The position numbers and the translations under genes were made by a program. From NCBI GenBank assembly GCA_023213315.1, contig JAKCPI010001949.1:1-64000 (forward strand): DNA of 64,000 nt, in the 5' to 3' direction. A model generated the notes under the pieces. The model saw only the letters and a list, made by a program, of their open reading frames with translations, was not told the origin of the DNA and did no database searches. This DNA is from Euborellia annulipes. Taxonomy: Eukaryota; Arthropoda; Insecta; Dermaptera; Anisolabididae. Shown here piece after piece: positions 30,842 through 43,600 of this stretch (position 1 is its first letter; each line of letters begins with the position of its first letter).

Positions 30842-33115
30842 ATGACTGGAAGCCACAATCGTGTGGTGCAAATTACCAACATAGCACCACAGGCAACTAG
30901 GGATCAAATGCACACACTTTTCGGATATCTTGGAAAAATTGAAGATATCCGATTATATCCAACAATCCGAGATGTGGCTGTACCAGTTCAATCAAGAATT
31001 TGCTATGTCAAATTTCAGGATCCCACCTGTGTAAGTGTGGCCCAGCATTTGACTAACACTGTATTCATCGATCGTGCCTTGATTGTCGTACCATACACAA
31101 CCGGCGAGATTCCAGATGAACATCGAGCTTTAGAGTTAATCAATCAAGGTACCATTGTGCCTGGATTATTACCAACAGAACCCAAATTGCCAGCCCATGT
31201 TTCTAATCACCTTGAAGGATCTCATCCTAATCAAGTCATCAACACCTATGATCCAAAACTCAAGGAAAAAAATCTTCCGCTTTATCCCGGATTACCAGCT
31301 ACATTAGATAGTAGAAAAGTAGAGGAAATACGTAGAACTCTTGTAGTTACTAATTTAGATGAATCTGTGACTCCTCAACATCTTATTGATTTTTTTGCAT
31401 CTGCTGGTGAAGTGAAATATTTAAGATTCTGCACCCGTGAAGGCGATGAAGCAAGATATTGTTTAGTTGAATTTACAGATCAAACTAGTATAGTTACTGC
31501 TTTGGAAATGAATGGAACGGAATTGCAAGGCTTGCCAGTAAAAGTTTATCATTCAGTAGTAGGAATTGTCAAACCACAAGCTAAAAGTAACGAAGCTGCT
31601 CAAAGAGAAATTGAAGAAGCATTGACGAGGGTGAAAGAAGCCCAAAATATGATTTCAGCAGCAATTGATCCCGTAATTGGTCTCTTAGCTAAAGACAAAA
31701 AACGATCTAGAAGCGGCTCTCTAAGTCGACGCTCCCGGTCACGTTCACATGGCCGTCGACGATCGAGATCTAGAAGTCGAGGATCACGCTCTCGTCGACG
31801 CCGTTCCAGATCTCGTAGACGTTCTCGTTCTAGATCACGTGATCGTAAACGTCGCAAATCCAGATCGCGTTCTCGATCCCGCTCTAGACGTCGTTCTCGT
31901 TCACGTTCTAAAAGATCACATTCTAAAAGTAAAACCAGCAAATCAAGTCATTCAACCCGAAGCCATGACAAAAAGGATAAAAAAGATAAAGATAAGTCGA
32001 AAGATAAAAAAGACATCAAAAAAGAGGACGAGGAAAAGAAATTGGATGAGAAAAGTACAGATGAAAAACCCAAAGAGAATGGCTCCAAAACTGATGAAGA
32101 AGATAAAATTAAAATTGAACCTGGCGAAGATGGAGACAAATTACAAAATAGCTCTGAACATTTGCCTGATAAAGAAAAACAAGATTTGTCAGATAATTTA
32201 GATAAATCGGATAGTAAAATAGAAAGTGAAAGTATTCCAGAAGATGATAAAATTAAAAAAGAAAAAGATTTAGATAAAGAAATAAAGGAAAAAGATAAAG
32301 ACAGAGATAGAGAAAAGGATAGATCAAGAGATAAGGATAGAGATAAAGATCGAGATCGTGATAGGGATCGTGATAAAAGAGAAAAAAGTTCACGGGACAA
32401 ACACAAATCATCCAGAAGAAAATCACTCTCGCGTTCTCCAATTAAATCCCGAAGAAGAAGTCGTTCAAGATCACGAAGAAAAAGCCGAAGTCGTTCCAGA
32501 TCTCGTAGAAAAAGTCCTATTCATACTAGCCGACGACGAAGTCGAACACCGCGACGTAAACGGAGCAGAACTCGCAGTCGTAGCAGACCTCGTAAAGAAC
32601 TTGAAAGAAAAAGAGAAAAAGATCGCGAACGTGATCGAGACCGCGATAGGCGATCTAGAGATCGTGGCCGATCAAGAGATCGCGATCGGGAAAGGGATAG
32701 GGATAAAGATCGTCGGGATAGGGATAAAGAAAGGGATAGACGCGATAAGGACAAAGACAGAGATAGAAGATCTAGGGAGAAAGATAGCCGTAGACGAGAT
32801 AAAAAAGATTCTCCAGAGAAATCTTCAGCAAAGGTACCTAGAAATTATGATGAAGAAGAAGAGGGTTTTGAGAAATCATCCGAACAAGATATCGATCGAA
32901 AAGATAGATCCCGAGGCAAAGGGGATGATGAAAAATCATCAAGAAAAATTGATGATGGCTCCGGAGAATCGGCAGTAGATGATACCGGTCGTACTCCCGA
33001 ATCGTCTTCTAGTTCGGACAGGAGAGCGAGAAGCGAAGATCGAAGAACGGAGGATTCATCAACATCTGATCGGGAAAAAGATCAACAAGATATGGATATA
33101 TCAACATCTCCATAA
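30842..33115 (+). CDS. SREK1: SR-related splicing regulator SREK1 (Srp54-like)
   Basis: 757 residues from ATG 30842 to TAA 33113, no intron in the coding part. An acceptor TTTTTTTTGCAG ends at 30808, so a 5' UTR intron is likely and the ATG is the first in the last exon. RRM1 spans about 8-83 (VQITNI; RICYVKF), RRM2 about 166-242 (TLVVTNL; ARYCLVEF). The linker EEALTRVKEAQ...ISAAIDP (258-277) is the SREK1 hallmark. Then follow RS repeats (about 287-380), a Lys/Asp/Glu-rich part, RD/RE repeats, a second RS block and an acidic tail. SREK1 is a nuclear protein that binds other SR proteins and modulates splice-site choice. Two RRMs as in the long vertebrate form; the tail is longer. Poly(A) signals AATAAA at 33183-33188 and 33243-33248. 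Confidence 0.92.
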   Translation: MTGSHNRVVQITNIAPQATRDQMHTLFGYLGKIEDIRLYPTIRDVAVPVQSRICYVKFQDPTCVSVAQHLTNTVFIDRALIVVPYTTGEIPDEHRALELINQGTIVPGLLPTEPKLPAHVSNHLEGSHPNQVINTYDPKLKEKNLPLYPGLPATLDSRKVEEIRRTLVVTNLDESVTPQHLIDFFASAGEVKYLRFCTREGDEARYCLVEFTDQTSIVTALEMNGTELQGLPVKVYHSVVGIVKPQAKSNEAAQREIEEALTRVKEAQNMISAAIDPVIGLLAKDKKRSRSGSLSRRSRSRSHGRRRSRSRSRGSRSRRRRSRSRRRSRSRSRDRKRRKSRSRSRSRSRRRSRSRSKRSHSKSKTSKSSHSTRSHDKKDKKDKDKSKDKKDIKKEDEEKKLDEKSTDEKPKENGSKTDEEDKIKIEPGEDGDKLQNSSEHLPDKEKQDLSDNLDKSDSKIESESIPEDDKIKKEKDLDKEIKEKDKDRDREKDRSRDKDRDKDRDRDRDRDKREKSSRDKHKSSRRKSLSRSPIKSRRRSRSRSRRKSRSRSRSRRKSPIHTSRRRSRTPRRKRSRTRSRSRPRKELERKREKDRERDRDRDRRSRDRGRSRDRDRERDRDKDRRDRDKERDRRDKDKDRDRRSREKDSRRRDKKDSPEKSSAKVPRNYDEEEEGFEKSSEQDIDRKDRSRGKGDDEKSSRKIDDGSGESAVDDTGRTPESSSSSDRRARSEDRRTEDSSTSDREKDQQDMDISTSP

Positions 33116-33182
33116 AAAAATATTAATTTTAAAAAATACATATATTTATCAAATTTCTCAATTAGAAAATTTTATCTTTTTA

Positions 33183-33248
33183 AATAAAAATATATAAAAA
33201 AATAATGAAACGATTTTTTTTTAATATTTTTGTTTGTAAAATAATAAA
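33183..33248 (+). terminator. Poly(A) signals of SREK1
   Basis: AATAAA at 33183-33188 and at 33243-33248, 70-130 bases after the stop codon. Confidence 0.6.
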
Positions 33249-33259
33249 GTTCATTTATT

Positions 33260-34140
33260 AAAAAAAAAAAAAAATTAAAATAAAATAAAAAAAAATACCT
33301 CAAAAAAATGTAATCGTATTCATATTTATTATATATGTAAAAAATAAAAAAACTGATTATTTTAAATTATAATTTTTTTTTTTCTTTAATGTAAAGTAAA
33401 ATATTTTTTAAACATATTAAACGTCTATTTATTATCATAAGAATAGTCATTTTTTTATCTTTAGATCCCCTTTAAATTTCCAGGTAAGTATTTATTTATT
33501 TTTTTTATTAAAAAATATGCATGGGAATGGAATTAAAAATAAGAGTATAAAAAAAAAAATGGATCGATTCCAATTTGAGGTTTTTTTTGCCGCATTTTTA
33601 TACTATATATATGTATTCATTTTTTTTTTATCTTTTTTTTTTTTTTTTTAGTAATTTCAGGGGTTGCGTATTGATCCCCCCAAACCCAACTCCCTTTTTT
33701 TTTCTCTCCCCCTGCTTATTAATAAATTCGCGCGCTATCTAATATAACAAATTGTGTATGTATGCAAGTGTTTTCTAGATCACGAAGGTGAATGAACCTC
33801 GCTATATTAAGTTTCTCCAAGGTCAAATGCAAAAACTAAATAACTGTCCTCTAACTGTAATTTCCTGTTTTGCCTTTTGAGAAGTACATTTTTTTTTTTT
33901 ATAAATTTTTTTTTTTGGTCTGGGAGATGGGGGATTTCGGGCTTGTTAAGGACGCTTCTACCCCTACCGGGACCTCACACCAGAGAAAAAAAAAGAATAT
34001 AGAAATTTTTTTTTTTCATGACTCTAGTTGTTATTTTTTTATATACTTTGAAATAATATTAATGATTTGTAAATTTTATCGTTTTTAATATTAAAAAAAT
34101 AAAAAAAATAGAAATAAAGAATTTAAAATTTGTTTTTTTT
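33260..34140. other. Intergenic, AT-rich, nothing recognised
   Basis: Poly-T and poly-A tracts, short pyrimidine stretches ending in AG, and a 72-codon low-complexity frame; no gene supported. Confidence 0.4.
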
Positions 34141-34149
34141 TTTTTATTT

Positions 34150-34344
34150 TTTGTAAAAGGCGGTGAGAGAAATTGCGTGGACGTCATAGTGATCTGGCGG
34201 CCGGGCGGTTAATTGTGGAGGGGGGGGGGCGGCCGATAAGCCTCTAATGAGTTGAGAGTCGTCCGTCCCGCAAAGCATTTGTTTGTGTCTTGTCGAATCC
34301 CCTCCCAGTTTCAGTTCGGGAAAAAGCTTAATTGGACGCCCATC
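34150..34344 (+). promoter_or_regulatory. Promoter/5' UTR of the BTB gene
   Basis: CpG-rich island (GGCGGCCGGGCGG, GGCGGCCG) in AT-rich surroundings, with GGACGTCA (CRE-like) at about 34180. The start ATG at 34345 has context CATCATGG. Confidence 0.5.
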
Positions 34345-34650
34345 ATGGCGATGATGGCGACCAGGGAACGGCGGCGGCTTTGCAAATTCATTCCCGGTTG
34401 GATGTCAACTGAAGAGTTTTCTACGTGGTTGTGTCCCGTCAAAGGTGATAAACATAAAGCCTATTGTCGTCTTTGTAAAAAACTTTTCGCCGTAAGTCAT
34501 GGCGGCCTTAACGATGTGAAAACACATTATAAAGGCAAAAAACATATCTTTCTCCAACAACAGGAAACCGAGAGATCTTCCAAACAATTCCTCACTGGAT
34601 TGTGGGAGGGATCCCCACTTAAACTCAACCCGCTTATATATAACACACAG
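34345..34650 (+). CDS. BTB gene exon 1, BED-like finger
   Basis: Phase 0 out, donor ACAG-GTATTG. FIPGWMSTEEFSTWL precedes AYCRLCKKLF...SHGG...H, as in BED/hAT-type fingers. A TTG-led extension upstream is open but lacks an ATG. Confidence 0.85.
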
Positions 34651-37600
34651 GTATTGTAGTATTCACATTGATTTTTATTATTTTTTTTTTTTAATTTCTT
34701 AATAAATATTTGATAAGTAATATAGTGAAAAAGAAACGGTTCGATAATGCCGGTTCAAAATTCACAAATTATGTCATAGGAATTTTCCAAAGCGCCGCGG
34801 CCATTTTCCGTTTTTGATCCAAAATTTCTATAACTGGGCAATCCGAAAATCAAGGTAGATTTTAATAAAATTATTAATAATTTTTAATAAATTTTAATAA
34901 AATTTGTGTAAAAATTTATACAATAAATGAAATTTTTATTATATTACAAATTAAAAATTCGTAAATGTGTTTTCAAAAATTTTAATATTGACTAACCTAA
35001 TATTATTATTTGAATAAATTTATTAATGGCATGTTTTGGAATTATATTGATTTTTTTTTTTAGTTTGTAGTAATTATTTATAAAAGCCAGGAGAATGTGA
35101 ATGTTTTTTTTTTTTATATACATATTTTTTTATCCTTTTTTTTTTTTTTTAGACGCATGAATTAGAACCCACTAATTTCTCTCTGAGCTCCTATTATGAA
35201 GAATCATTAGAAGATACCTCGTTCGGGAGTGAAATATCTAAACCCAGATCCGTTGATTCTGACACGGAACTTGAAACATCGCAAATCGAGATGAATTCCC
35301 ATCAGAAATTACCCTACCCACAACAATATTGTTTAAGATGGAAATACCATACGAATAATATGCAAGTTATGTTCAGTCAGTGGCTTGAACGTGAAAGTTT
35401 TTGCGATGTCACATTAGCATGTGAAGGGAGAACTTTAAGGGCACATAAGGTGAGTAAAATTATTAATTTCTTAACATACACATTAATTCATTTATATATC
35501 ATACGTAATCTGTAATAAATTCAGGATTTTTTTTGATATTTTAACACCCATATGCCGGTCTGTTGACATTATTCACTTATGACCTTTTGAATTATTACTC
35601 TCTCTTTATTTTTTAATAAAACTCTTATTATTTTTTTGAAAGGTCATTCATCTAACTTATCTCCTCAAATTTTAAATTATCTATTTTTATTCAATATCAA
35701 TTGATTATTACAATGTGGGATTCTTAAATGTCAATAAAAAGTAATGATATATGTTAAATTATTCATTTTTTTAAAAATATGAATTAATTCCGTTTGTAGT
35801 ATTTTTACTCTAAATTATTTATTGCTTTTTGATTGATTGTAAGATAGATTAAGAAAAAAATTTATTGTAATGTCACCTTTAATTATAAATTCCGGTCGTT
35901 TATATACAAGATGAGTATATTTTAAAAATTCCAAAAATACAATTATTATATGGCTTTAGAATAAAATAAATTAATAAGGTGTCATTTCAGGATGAAAGTT
36001 AAAAAAACAAATCGAATGATTCTTATTTTCTATCGATGAGATTGTAACATCACCTTTAATTTTATTATATATCATGATAATTAACTTGCAATCATTAAAA
36101 TATTATAGTGATTTCTTAACCAAAATCAAAAGTTTTAAAAAATGTTTGTTTGTTTTTTTATTCGTTTTTAAAATTTCAATTTATTCATGACAAATTAATT
36201 TAATTTTGCAAAAAAGGGAGTGTTTTACATTTTGTATTATCCCCTTTAATTAATTTCGTTTTTTATTTCCACATTTCTACAATAAATATCAATAAAAAAT
36301 GATTTATTTTCTTGGCATAGGACCCATTTTAAAATACACATCCACATATATATACATCTACTTGGTTTATTATAATAATAAAGCTGCAACGCTTATATAT
36401 ATATTATAAAATGTTTGTCATCTCAGTCAATAAGTAGTTTAGTCACTTTATCTCTAGTTTTTCGGGGCCCAACTTTTTAACAGGGTTGGAAAAAACAGGG
36501 TTTTTTAAAAAAGCCCAACCCCGGTTTTTTGAGTTTTTTTTTTTTTTTTTTTGAATTTTCGTTTTTTTTGTTAGGTCTAAGGAATATTATTAAATGTTTT
36601 CTCCTTTTTGTTACTTTCTCTTGTCGAAAATTCGATGTCGAGATTTTGATGGATATACACGTTTTGAGGTCCCCTGAATTCAAAAAATGGCATGGTCTGT
36701 CTGTGTGTCTGTGTTTGTTCAATTTAAACCATGAAGGAATTGAGCTAGCAGGTTGAAATTTTATATTTAAGTTAGACACCCACCCAGGGCGTGAAGTTAA
36801 GCTTTTGATCAAAATCGGCCAAAAAGTACTAGTACTTTACTGATGTAATTTTTTGACTTGCCCACTTACTGGTATATACTACTACTTAGAAAATACCTCC
36901 CTCTCTTAACTCATTTTGGACAAAAATTGACTTAATCATTTATTCACTGAGAATACAGATATACAGTATACCTGGTATATACAGTATCGGTCAAAAAAGT
37001 GTCAAGTTCATGTTTTATCTATAAATTTTCTTCCACTGGGGCCAAATATTGTTTTAAATTGCTGGGTCATAATTTAGGGATTATTCAACTATATTAATAA
37101 ACAACAAAATTTTTTAAAATTAAAAATTAATACCTTTGGAAGTGATTTTTTTTTATTTTCTACAGCTTCTTTTTTTAAGAAGTTTTTCTTATTTATTTAT
37201 GTATTTTGTTTTCTTTAAATGCACTTCAACTTGTAAATTTTTGCTTCTTTATTAATGAATTAATAAATGTGATAATTTTAATTAAGCATTGATTTTGAAT
37301 TTAATTATAACCAAAAACTACAAATTTGAGTGAATTTGATCAAAATTGGTTCATTTTTAGAAGAGGAAAAAAAAATGAACTTGACACTTTTTTGACCGGT
37401 ACTGTATATATATATATATCTGATATTAAAGTTTTATTTTGAAGTTTTTTTTTTTTTATAGCTGATTATATTGTTTGTAAATATAATGAGAAATTAAAAA
37501 GAGTGCAGTTAGGCGTAATTTCATTTATTTCCCCCTGAAAGCTGACCTTTCGGTCCTGTTCAGGACCATCTTCAGAGCTATTAACAAAACAATTTATAAA

Positions 37601-40600
37601 GGACTTAAATAAAATCAAACACATTTCATTTTCACATCAATCTTTGGTTTTTATTTTTATACATTAAATACATGAATCTTTGTATATAAAGTAGCAGATG
37701 AAATGTATTTATAATGGCGAAGTTCGCAAATTATAATATAATTTATATATATATTATATATGACTGCTCACACCGAGTTCGGATTATGAGGAGAAGAGAC
37801 AATAAATAAAAACCAACGATTGATATAAAAATGAAATGTTGAAATTTTTATTGATAATGTCACCCCTAGTGGTAAATATTAATTCAATTTGATTTTATGA
37901 ATGATTTTAATTAATTTAGTTAATAGCTCTGAAGATGGTACTAAACAGGACAGAAACGTCAGCTCTGAGGGCGAAATAAATGAAATTACGCTTAGCTTTG
38001 CCGTCTTTTATGTTTCATTATACCTACAAATGATATAATAGTGGTTCCCAAAATAGGGGCGCAACCCTCCACGGTAAATAAAATATACCAAACAAAATAG
38101 TGATCAAATCCGTCTTACAACTTAACAATAAAAATACATACAAACGCATAATATCATATAAACAAGAACAAAAACAAAATATTAACAAGTTAGAAAACAT
38201 AAAATAAGAAAATAAAGACAAATATTTTAATTAATGGAACCCATGACAAGCGCTTTTTGATAACTGATTTATAGTGTTTACTATTTGCCAATAAAAAATT
38301 AAACAAATTCAATCAGATTTGCTTTTCTATTCTATTTAAATAAATTATAAATTAGAGGTAAAGATATTTATATTGGAATTTATAATAAAAAAATCTGGTC
38401 TGACTGTCGCACAGCACACAATTACCTTCGGTAATAGAAAGTTGTGTGCTTGTTACACCAGATTTTTTGGGTCGAGATATATTTAGTTTCCACCGATAAC
38501 AATAGCAACCATTTTTCCTATTTTTCCTATGAAGTACAAGAGTAAAGTGTGCTTCAAAAGATGAGAATATACATTTTAAAGAGCATCTAAAAAATAATTG
38601 ATTTATGAATTTTAAACAAAATCGTTGGAGAATTTTGAGAAAATCGAAAAAACAACTGAAAAAGTACATCGGTAAAGTACTAGTACTTTTTGACCGATTT
38701 TATTCAAAAGCTTCGTGTCACGAGCCAGGAGGGTACATAAATTAAATATAAAATTTCAACCTCATAGCTCTTCGTTCTTGAGATATTTTGTTCCCAGACA
38801 CACACGCACACAGACAGACCATGTTGAGAAAACCACTTTTTTGGATTCAGGGAACCTCAAAACGAGTATATCCATCAAAATCTCGACACCGAATTTTTGA
38901 CATGAATCCAGTGGCGTCATTTCAACTTTTTCTTGCCCCCCCCCCCCCCAAGGGCAAATTTTTTCTGGGAGGGGGGCAAACATTTTTTTTCTTAAAATTT
39001 ACTTGCAAAAAGGTACTCAAATTTGGCCAAAACATATTTAATTTAATTAATTGTTTAATTTTGTACAATTTGTATACTCGTAGATGTATTTTGAAGTATT
39101 TTATTTAAAATAATATAAAATTTTATAAAAATCAGAGCCCTTGGGGGGAGGCAAATGCATTTGCCTCGCCCCTTCCTCCCCCAAATGACGTCACTGCATG
39201 AAACCAATACTTTCTCTCTCTATATATTTCATAATAAATAGGGTAAGAGAAAGTAAAAATTAAAAGAATTTTACATTATTTTTACTTTTTCTTACCCTAT
39301 TTATTATGAAATAGATATAGAGAGAGACTCCAAAAAAAAGGTACGGCAAATTGGTCTGTGTGTAAGCAGGAAGGAGTTGAGCTACCGGATTGAAATTTTA
39401 TATTTAAGTTAGGTACCCTCCCGGACACTCAAAATAAGATTTTAAACAAAATCGGCCAAAAAGTACTAGTACTTTACTGATATACTTTTTCAGATTTTTC
39501 GATTTTCTCAAAATTCGCTCAAAACGATTTTGCTTAAAATTCATAAATCAATTATTTTTTAGTCACTCTTTAAAATGTATATTCTCCTTTTGCCCTTGAA
39601 ACATTTTGAAGCACACTTCACTCTTGTACTTCATAGGAAAAAGTTAAGATTTTTTCAATTTTTTTTTTTTATTTTCTCAAAATTGGCTTTAACGATTTTG
39701 ATTAAAATTCATAAATCAAATGTTCTTTAAAAAGTATATCTGTAAAATTTGTTTTGAAGTACACTTTACTGATGTATTTCAAATTTTTACTTACGAAATG
39801 CAAGTGGTAAAGTTAACTAAGATGCTATGGGAAACTAAATATATCTCGACACAAAAAATGCTACCAGTCACACCAGATTTTTTTATGATTAATTTAATAT
39901 ACAATCACCTTATGTTAATTTAATATAAATTTATTATTAGAGATGACGATTCTCACCGAGGTTTATTATTGTGCAGCGGCCTCTTATTCGTACCTACAGA
40001 TGTTCGGTGTTTTTAAGGAATTAAATTACGCAGATAAATAAATATCTGCGTTACGAATAAGAAGCTGCTGCACTATATAAATTTATTATCTAAATCCTAA
40101 TTTAATTGATTTATCACAGCACATCTCTCTTTAATTATTTTTTTTTTTTTTTTTTTTTCAAACTGGTAAAATTGATTTTATTTTAATTAAGAAAAAAAAG
40201 GGGGAGAGAGAGAGAGAGAGAGTAATATGCATAGCCTAATGAAATATCACCTTTAATTAAAAAAAAAATTACTTCCCCTAATTTAAATATTTCCTAAATT
40301 TAGCTTATAAAATTATTAATATGCTTTTGTTTATTTTTAGGTTGTTTTATCAGCATGTAGCACCTATTTCGATACCATATTTACACAATATGAAGAAAAT
40401 AATCCAATAGTAATTTTAAAAGATGTAAAATTCGCCGATATCAAAGCATTAGTTGATTTTATGTATAGAGGAGAAATCAATGTTGATCATGTAAATATAT
40501 TTATATTAATTTTTCACTTTTATTTACTATTCCAAAATATTATCCTTCATAATTTTTTTTTACAACTTACTGGGAGAAAATCAATAAAATTTATTTAAAT

Positions 40601-43600
40601 TGAGAAAATTTTTATAAGTAATTTTACATCAAAATTTTAATTAATAAACATTATGACTGGTTTACTGAGGGACAATATTAAGTTCCACCCATGCATTTTC
40701 TACTTGTGATTAGTTCATTGTTTTTAAAAAAATATTATATTTTTTTTTTTAATGGAAACTTTAATGGTTCAAACCTAGAAAATTTCCAATAAACATTTTC
40801 ATTTTCTTTTATAAAAACAATGAAATAATCACAAGTAGCATGGGTGGGACTTAATATTGTCCCTCAGCTGTACATTGAAGAAAAATTCTTCTCAATTGTC
40901 TCCAATCTAAGTCTTTTTTACTAAATAAATATTTAAAAGGTTGCAGTGTTGCAACAAGGGGGCAGGGGCAAGGGGACGGCGGCGCCGGGTGCCTTAAAGA
41001 TACGGGCGCAGACAGCGTTTATATTTTTACAAAAAAATTTTTATTATTGATAATAATGATAAACCGTGGCGCCCGCTTTCGGAGGCCGTCGCCCCCCCCC
41101 CCCCCTAGGCCCTATAGCAGCTTGATCGGGCCCGCCTAAGGCCCTCGCTCTTTCTTAATTATGAGAAGCGGTGCCGCCCGCCTTGGACGCTTCCGCCCCC
41201 TCCCCCTCAACTGGTTCGGGCCCACCTGCGTCGGCCTTGTCTTTTTTTTTAATAATAAAAACAATCCCACTTTCTCATTCACATAGTCTTTTCGGCAACT
41301 CAGGCCATATAAGACTTTATACGATACCGTTATATTGAATATATATTTGGGGTCCAGATATTCTTATTTACGCCATATGGCATCCAAATGGCTTAAATAA
41401 AATGATCGGCCTGCCTGGGATCCGAACTCTCGACCCTTGGTATACAAGGCAGGCGCGCTACCAACTACACCACGCCCGAGGGCGGCTTTGTCTTAATTAT
41501 GAAAAGAAAATTATTATTGTTACCATTCCAATCCAGTGCCTCCTTGGGAATTTGGACAAAACGTTTTGTCCAAGAGCAAAACGTGTTTTGCTCAATGCCA
41601 ACGCTCACCGATCAGGCAAAATGCTTTGCCATTGAGCATTTTTGCCAAATCGGTGTGCGTTGGCATTTTTTGCTCAATGGGATAACATTTTGTCCAATGC
41701 CCACGTAGACCGATTGAGCAAAACGCTCAATGACAAAACATTTTGTTAAATTATGTCGAATCATGTCCAATTGTGTTTTGTCTCCTCGGTGTGCCACCGG
41801 TGTGACCCATAGAAAAGCATTGAAAAACAGTTTTAGGCAAAAACGTTTTGTTCGAAAACGTTTTTGTTTTTGCTCAATTGGAGTGCGTTCAGCCTAAGAA
41901 GGAATATTTACAATTTATTATTTATTTAGAGTTGTCTGGCAACAGCGTCTGCTCTAGGGTGGGGGCGATGGAATTGGCCTAGGGGCGCCAGAATTCGGGG
42001 GCTGCATAAATATATAATAAAATATAATTTTTGCTAGGGGGAGGGGGCGCAAATCTTGGCCCAAGGCGCAAGTTTTCCTTCTCGGTGCGGCTCTGAAAGG
42101 GTGTATAAATTGGAGACAAGTGAGAATTCTTTCAATTTTTTTCCCTATATATATATATATATTACCTTGTCAAAATATAAATTCAAGATTCAAATTTATA
42201 TTCGCAGTCTAATATATTTAATATATATAATCTTATGAGAGGTTTTGATTGATTTGCTGTTATGGGCTGCTTCTCTGCACTGCGACCTTAAAGATCCCCG
42301 TATCCGTATGGGCACAAGGCCCCAGGAGATGTTCAATCTTGGAATGGTTCATGCCCAACCTTCTGCCAGAATTCCCATTGCTCCAGTAGAGACGCTCGGC
42401 TTGGTTGAATTTTAGCGGCAAACTCGAGTTCAATTTTACCCCAGCTTATCCGAGGCTACGTCGAGAGGTTTTACCCAGAAAATTCTAGATAGTAATGGAG
42501 AAATAATATGTTTCTAGAATTACATACAGCCATCTTCATAATTTAATATTATATGGACGATATGCATAAAAGAACCAAGAGACATTAACCTAAATCTGAG
42601 ATAAATCTGACCAATAGCATTTTTTTCTTGTTTTATACAAAAAAAGTGAACAGAGTAATAATGTTGTGATTTAAATAAAGAGGTAGATCCTCTTTTTCCC
42701 TACAAGAAGGCGGTCTTAACTCAATTTCGACCGATGGCGCTTGGTTCCTTTATGCATAACACCGCCCATATATATTACCAGACCACACACACCATCGTTG
42801 ATAATTTTATATATATTTATAAACTTTAACTTAAGATTTTTTTTGGTACCCGAGTCATCAGAAATAAGCAAAATATTCAAGGAAAATTAGGCTTACATGG
42901 CTTCTGAGATAATTTGGTCAAGCGCTTTTAAATAACCTCAAATAGAGAGGATCCCGCTCCAATCAACGGAATGAAATTATATTCCTGCATCCTTTTGAAA
43001 GATGCTCTACAAAATAAAGAAAATTTCAGCTTTTTTACTTTCAAAGATATCTTGCTACAGACAGAATTGACAAAATATATATATTTTGAGAACAATTTTA
43101 CAAGGTTATATATATATATCTATATATCTTTATTTACTTATTTATTAAAATAAAAGCTTAATATTGACAAAATTTTATTGTCTGCCAGTAACTGCCCTTC
43201 TTGTCCTTTGTTTCAAGTGTTTTAAGATAAGATAAGATTGGAATGAAATAGGAAGTAGCCAATAATTAAGCCTCTTTTTAAAAATAATTATAAATGATAT
43301 TAGAACGTTTGAGCAAGGATCCAAACGTTCCAATAAAGAGTGTTTATAATTATCTCAATTATTGGCTGCATCCTCTTTCTTTCTAATCATATTATCTACA
43401 GCCACGAACTCCTATTCACTATAAACTATAAGGCGATTGGTGAGGCCGAGAAGAGACTTTAACAGAATAATGAAGTAGGTCATTCGCATTTAAAAAGAAA
43501 ATTTCTTTTATCCCAATTTTAGAAACCTTTTTTTTTTTGTTTTCATAAAAATGGGACTATCTTATATTTTAAGTTTTCAAATGAATCCTAACTAATAATA

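Larger units (their letters stand above)
37500..38010. repeat. Foldback element carrying HH-6 and HH-7
   Basis: Arms share AGGCGTAATTTCATTTATTT at 37511 and its complement at 37975; each arm ends in one ribozyme, the two facing each other about 350 bases apart. BTB intron 2. Confidence 0.78.

Noticed and set aside
31600..32754. Long open frames antisense and frame-shifted to SREK1 (113, 150, 152 and 206 codons)
   Set aside because: They are by-products of the RS/RD codon repeats (AGA, CGT, GAT, AAA): low-complexity Arg/Leu or Ser/Leu strings without motifs, overlapping a clear gene.
40200..40225. GAGAGA run as a GAGA-factor site or CRISPR-like array
   Set aside because: A simple dinucleotide microsatellite in an intron; no spacers, no promoter context.
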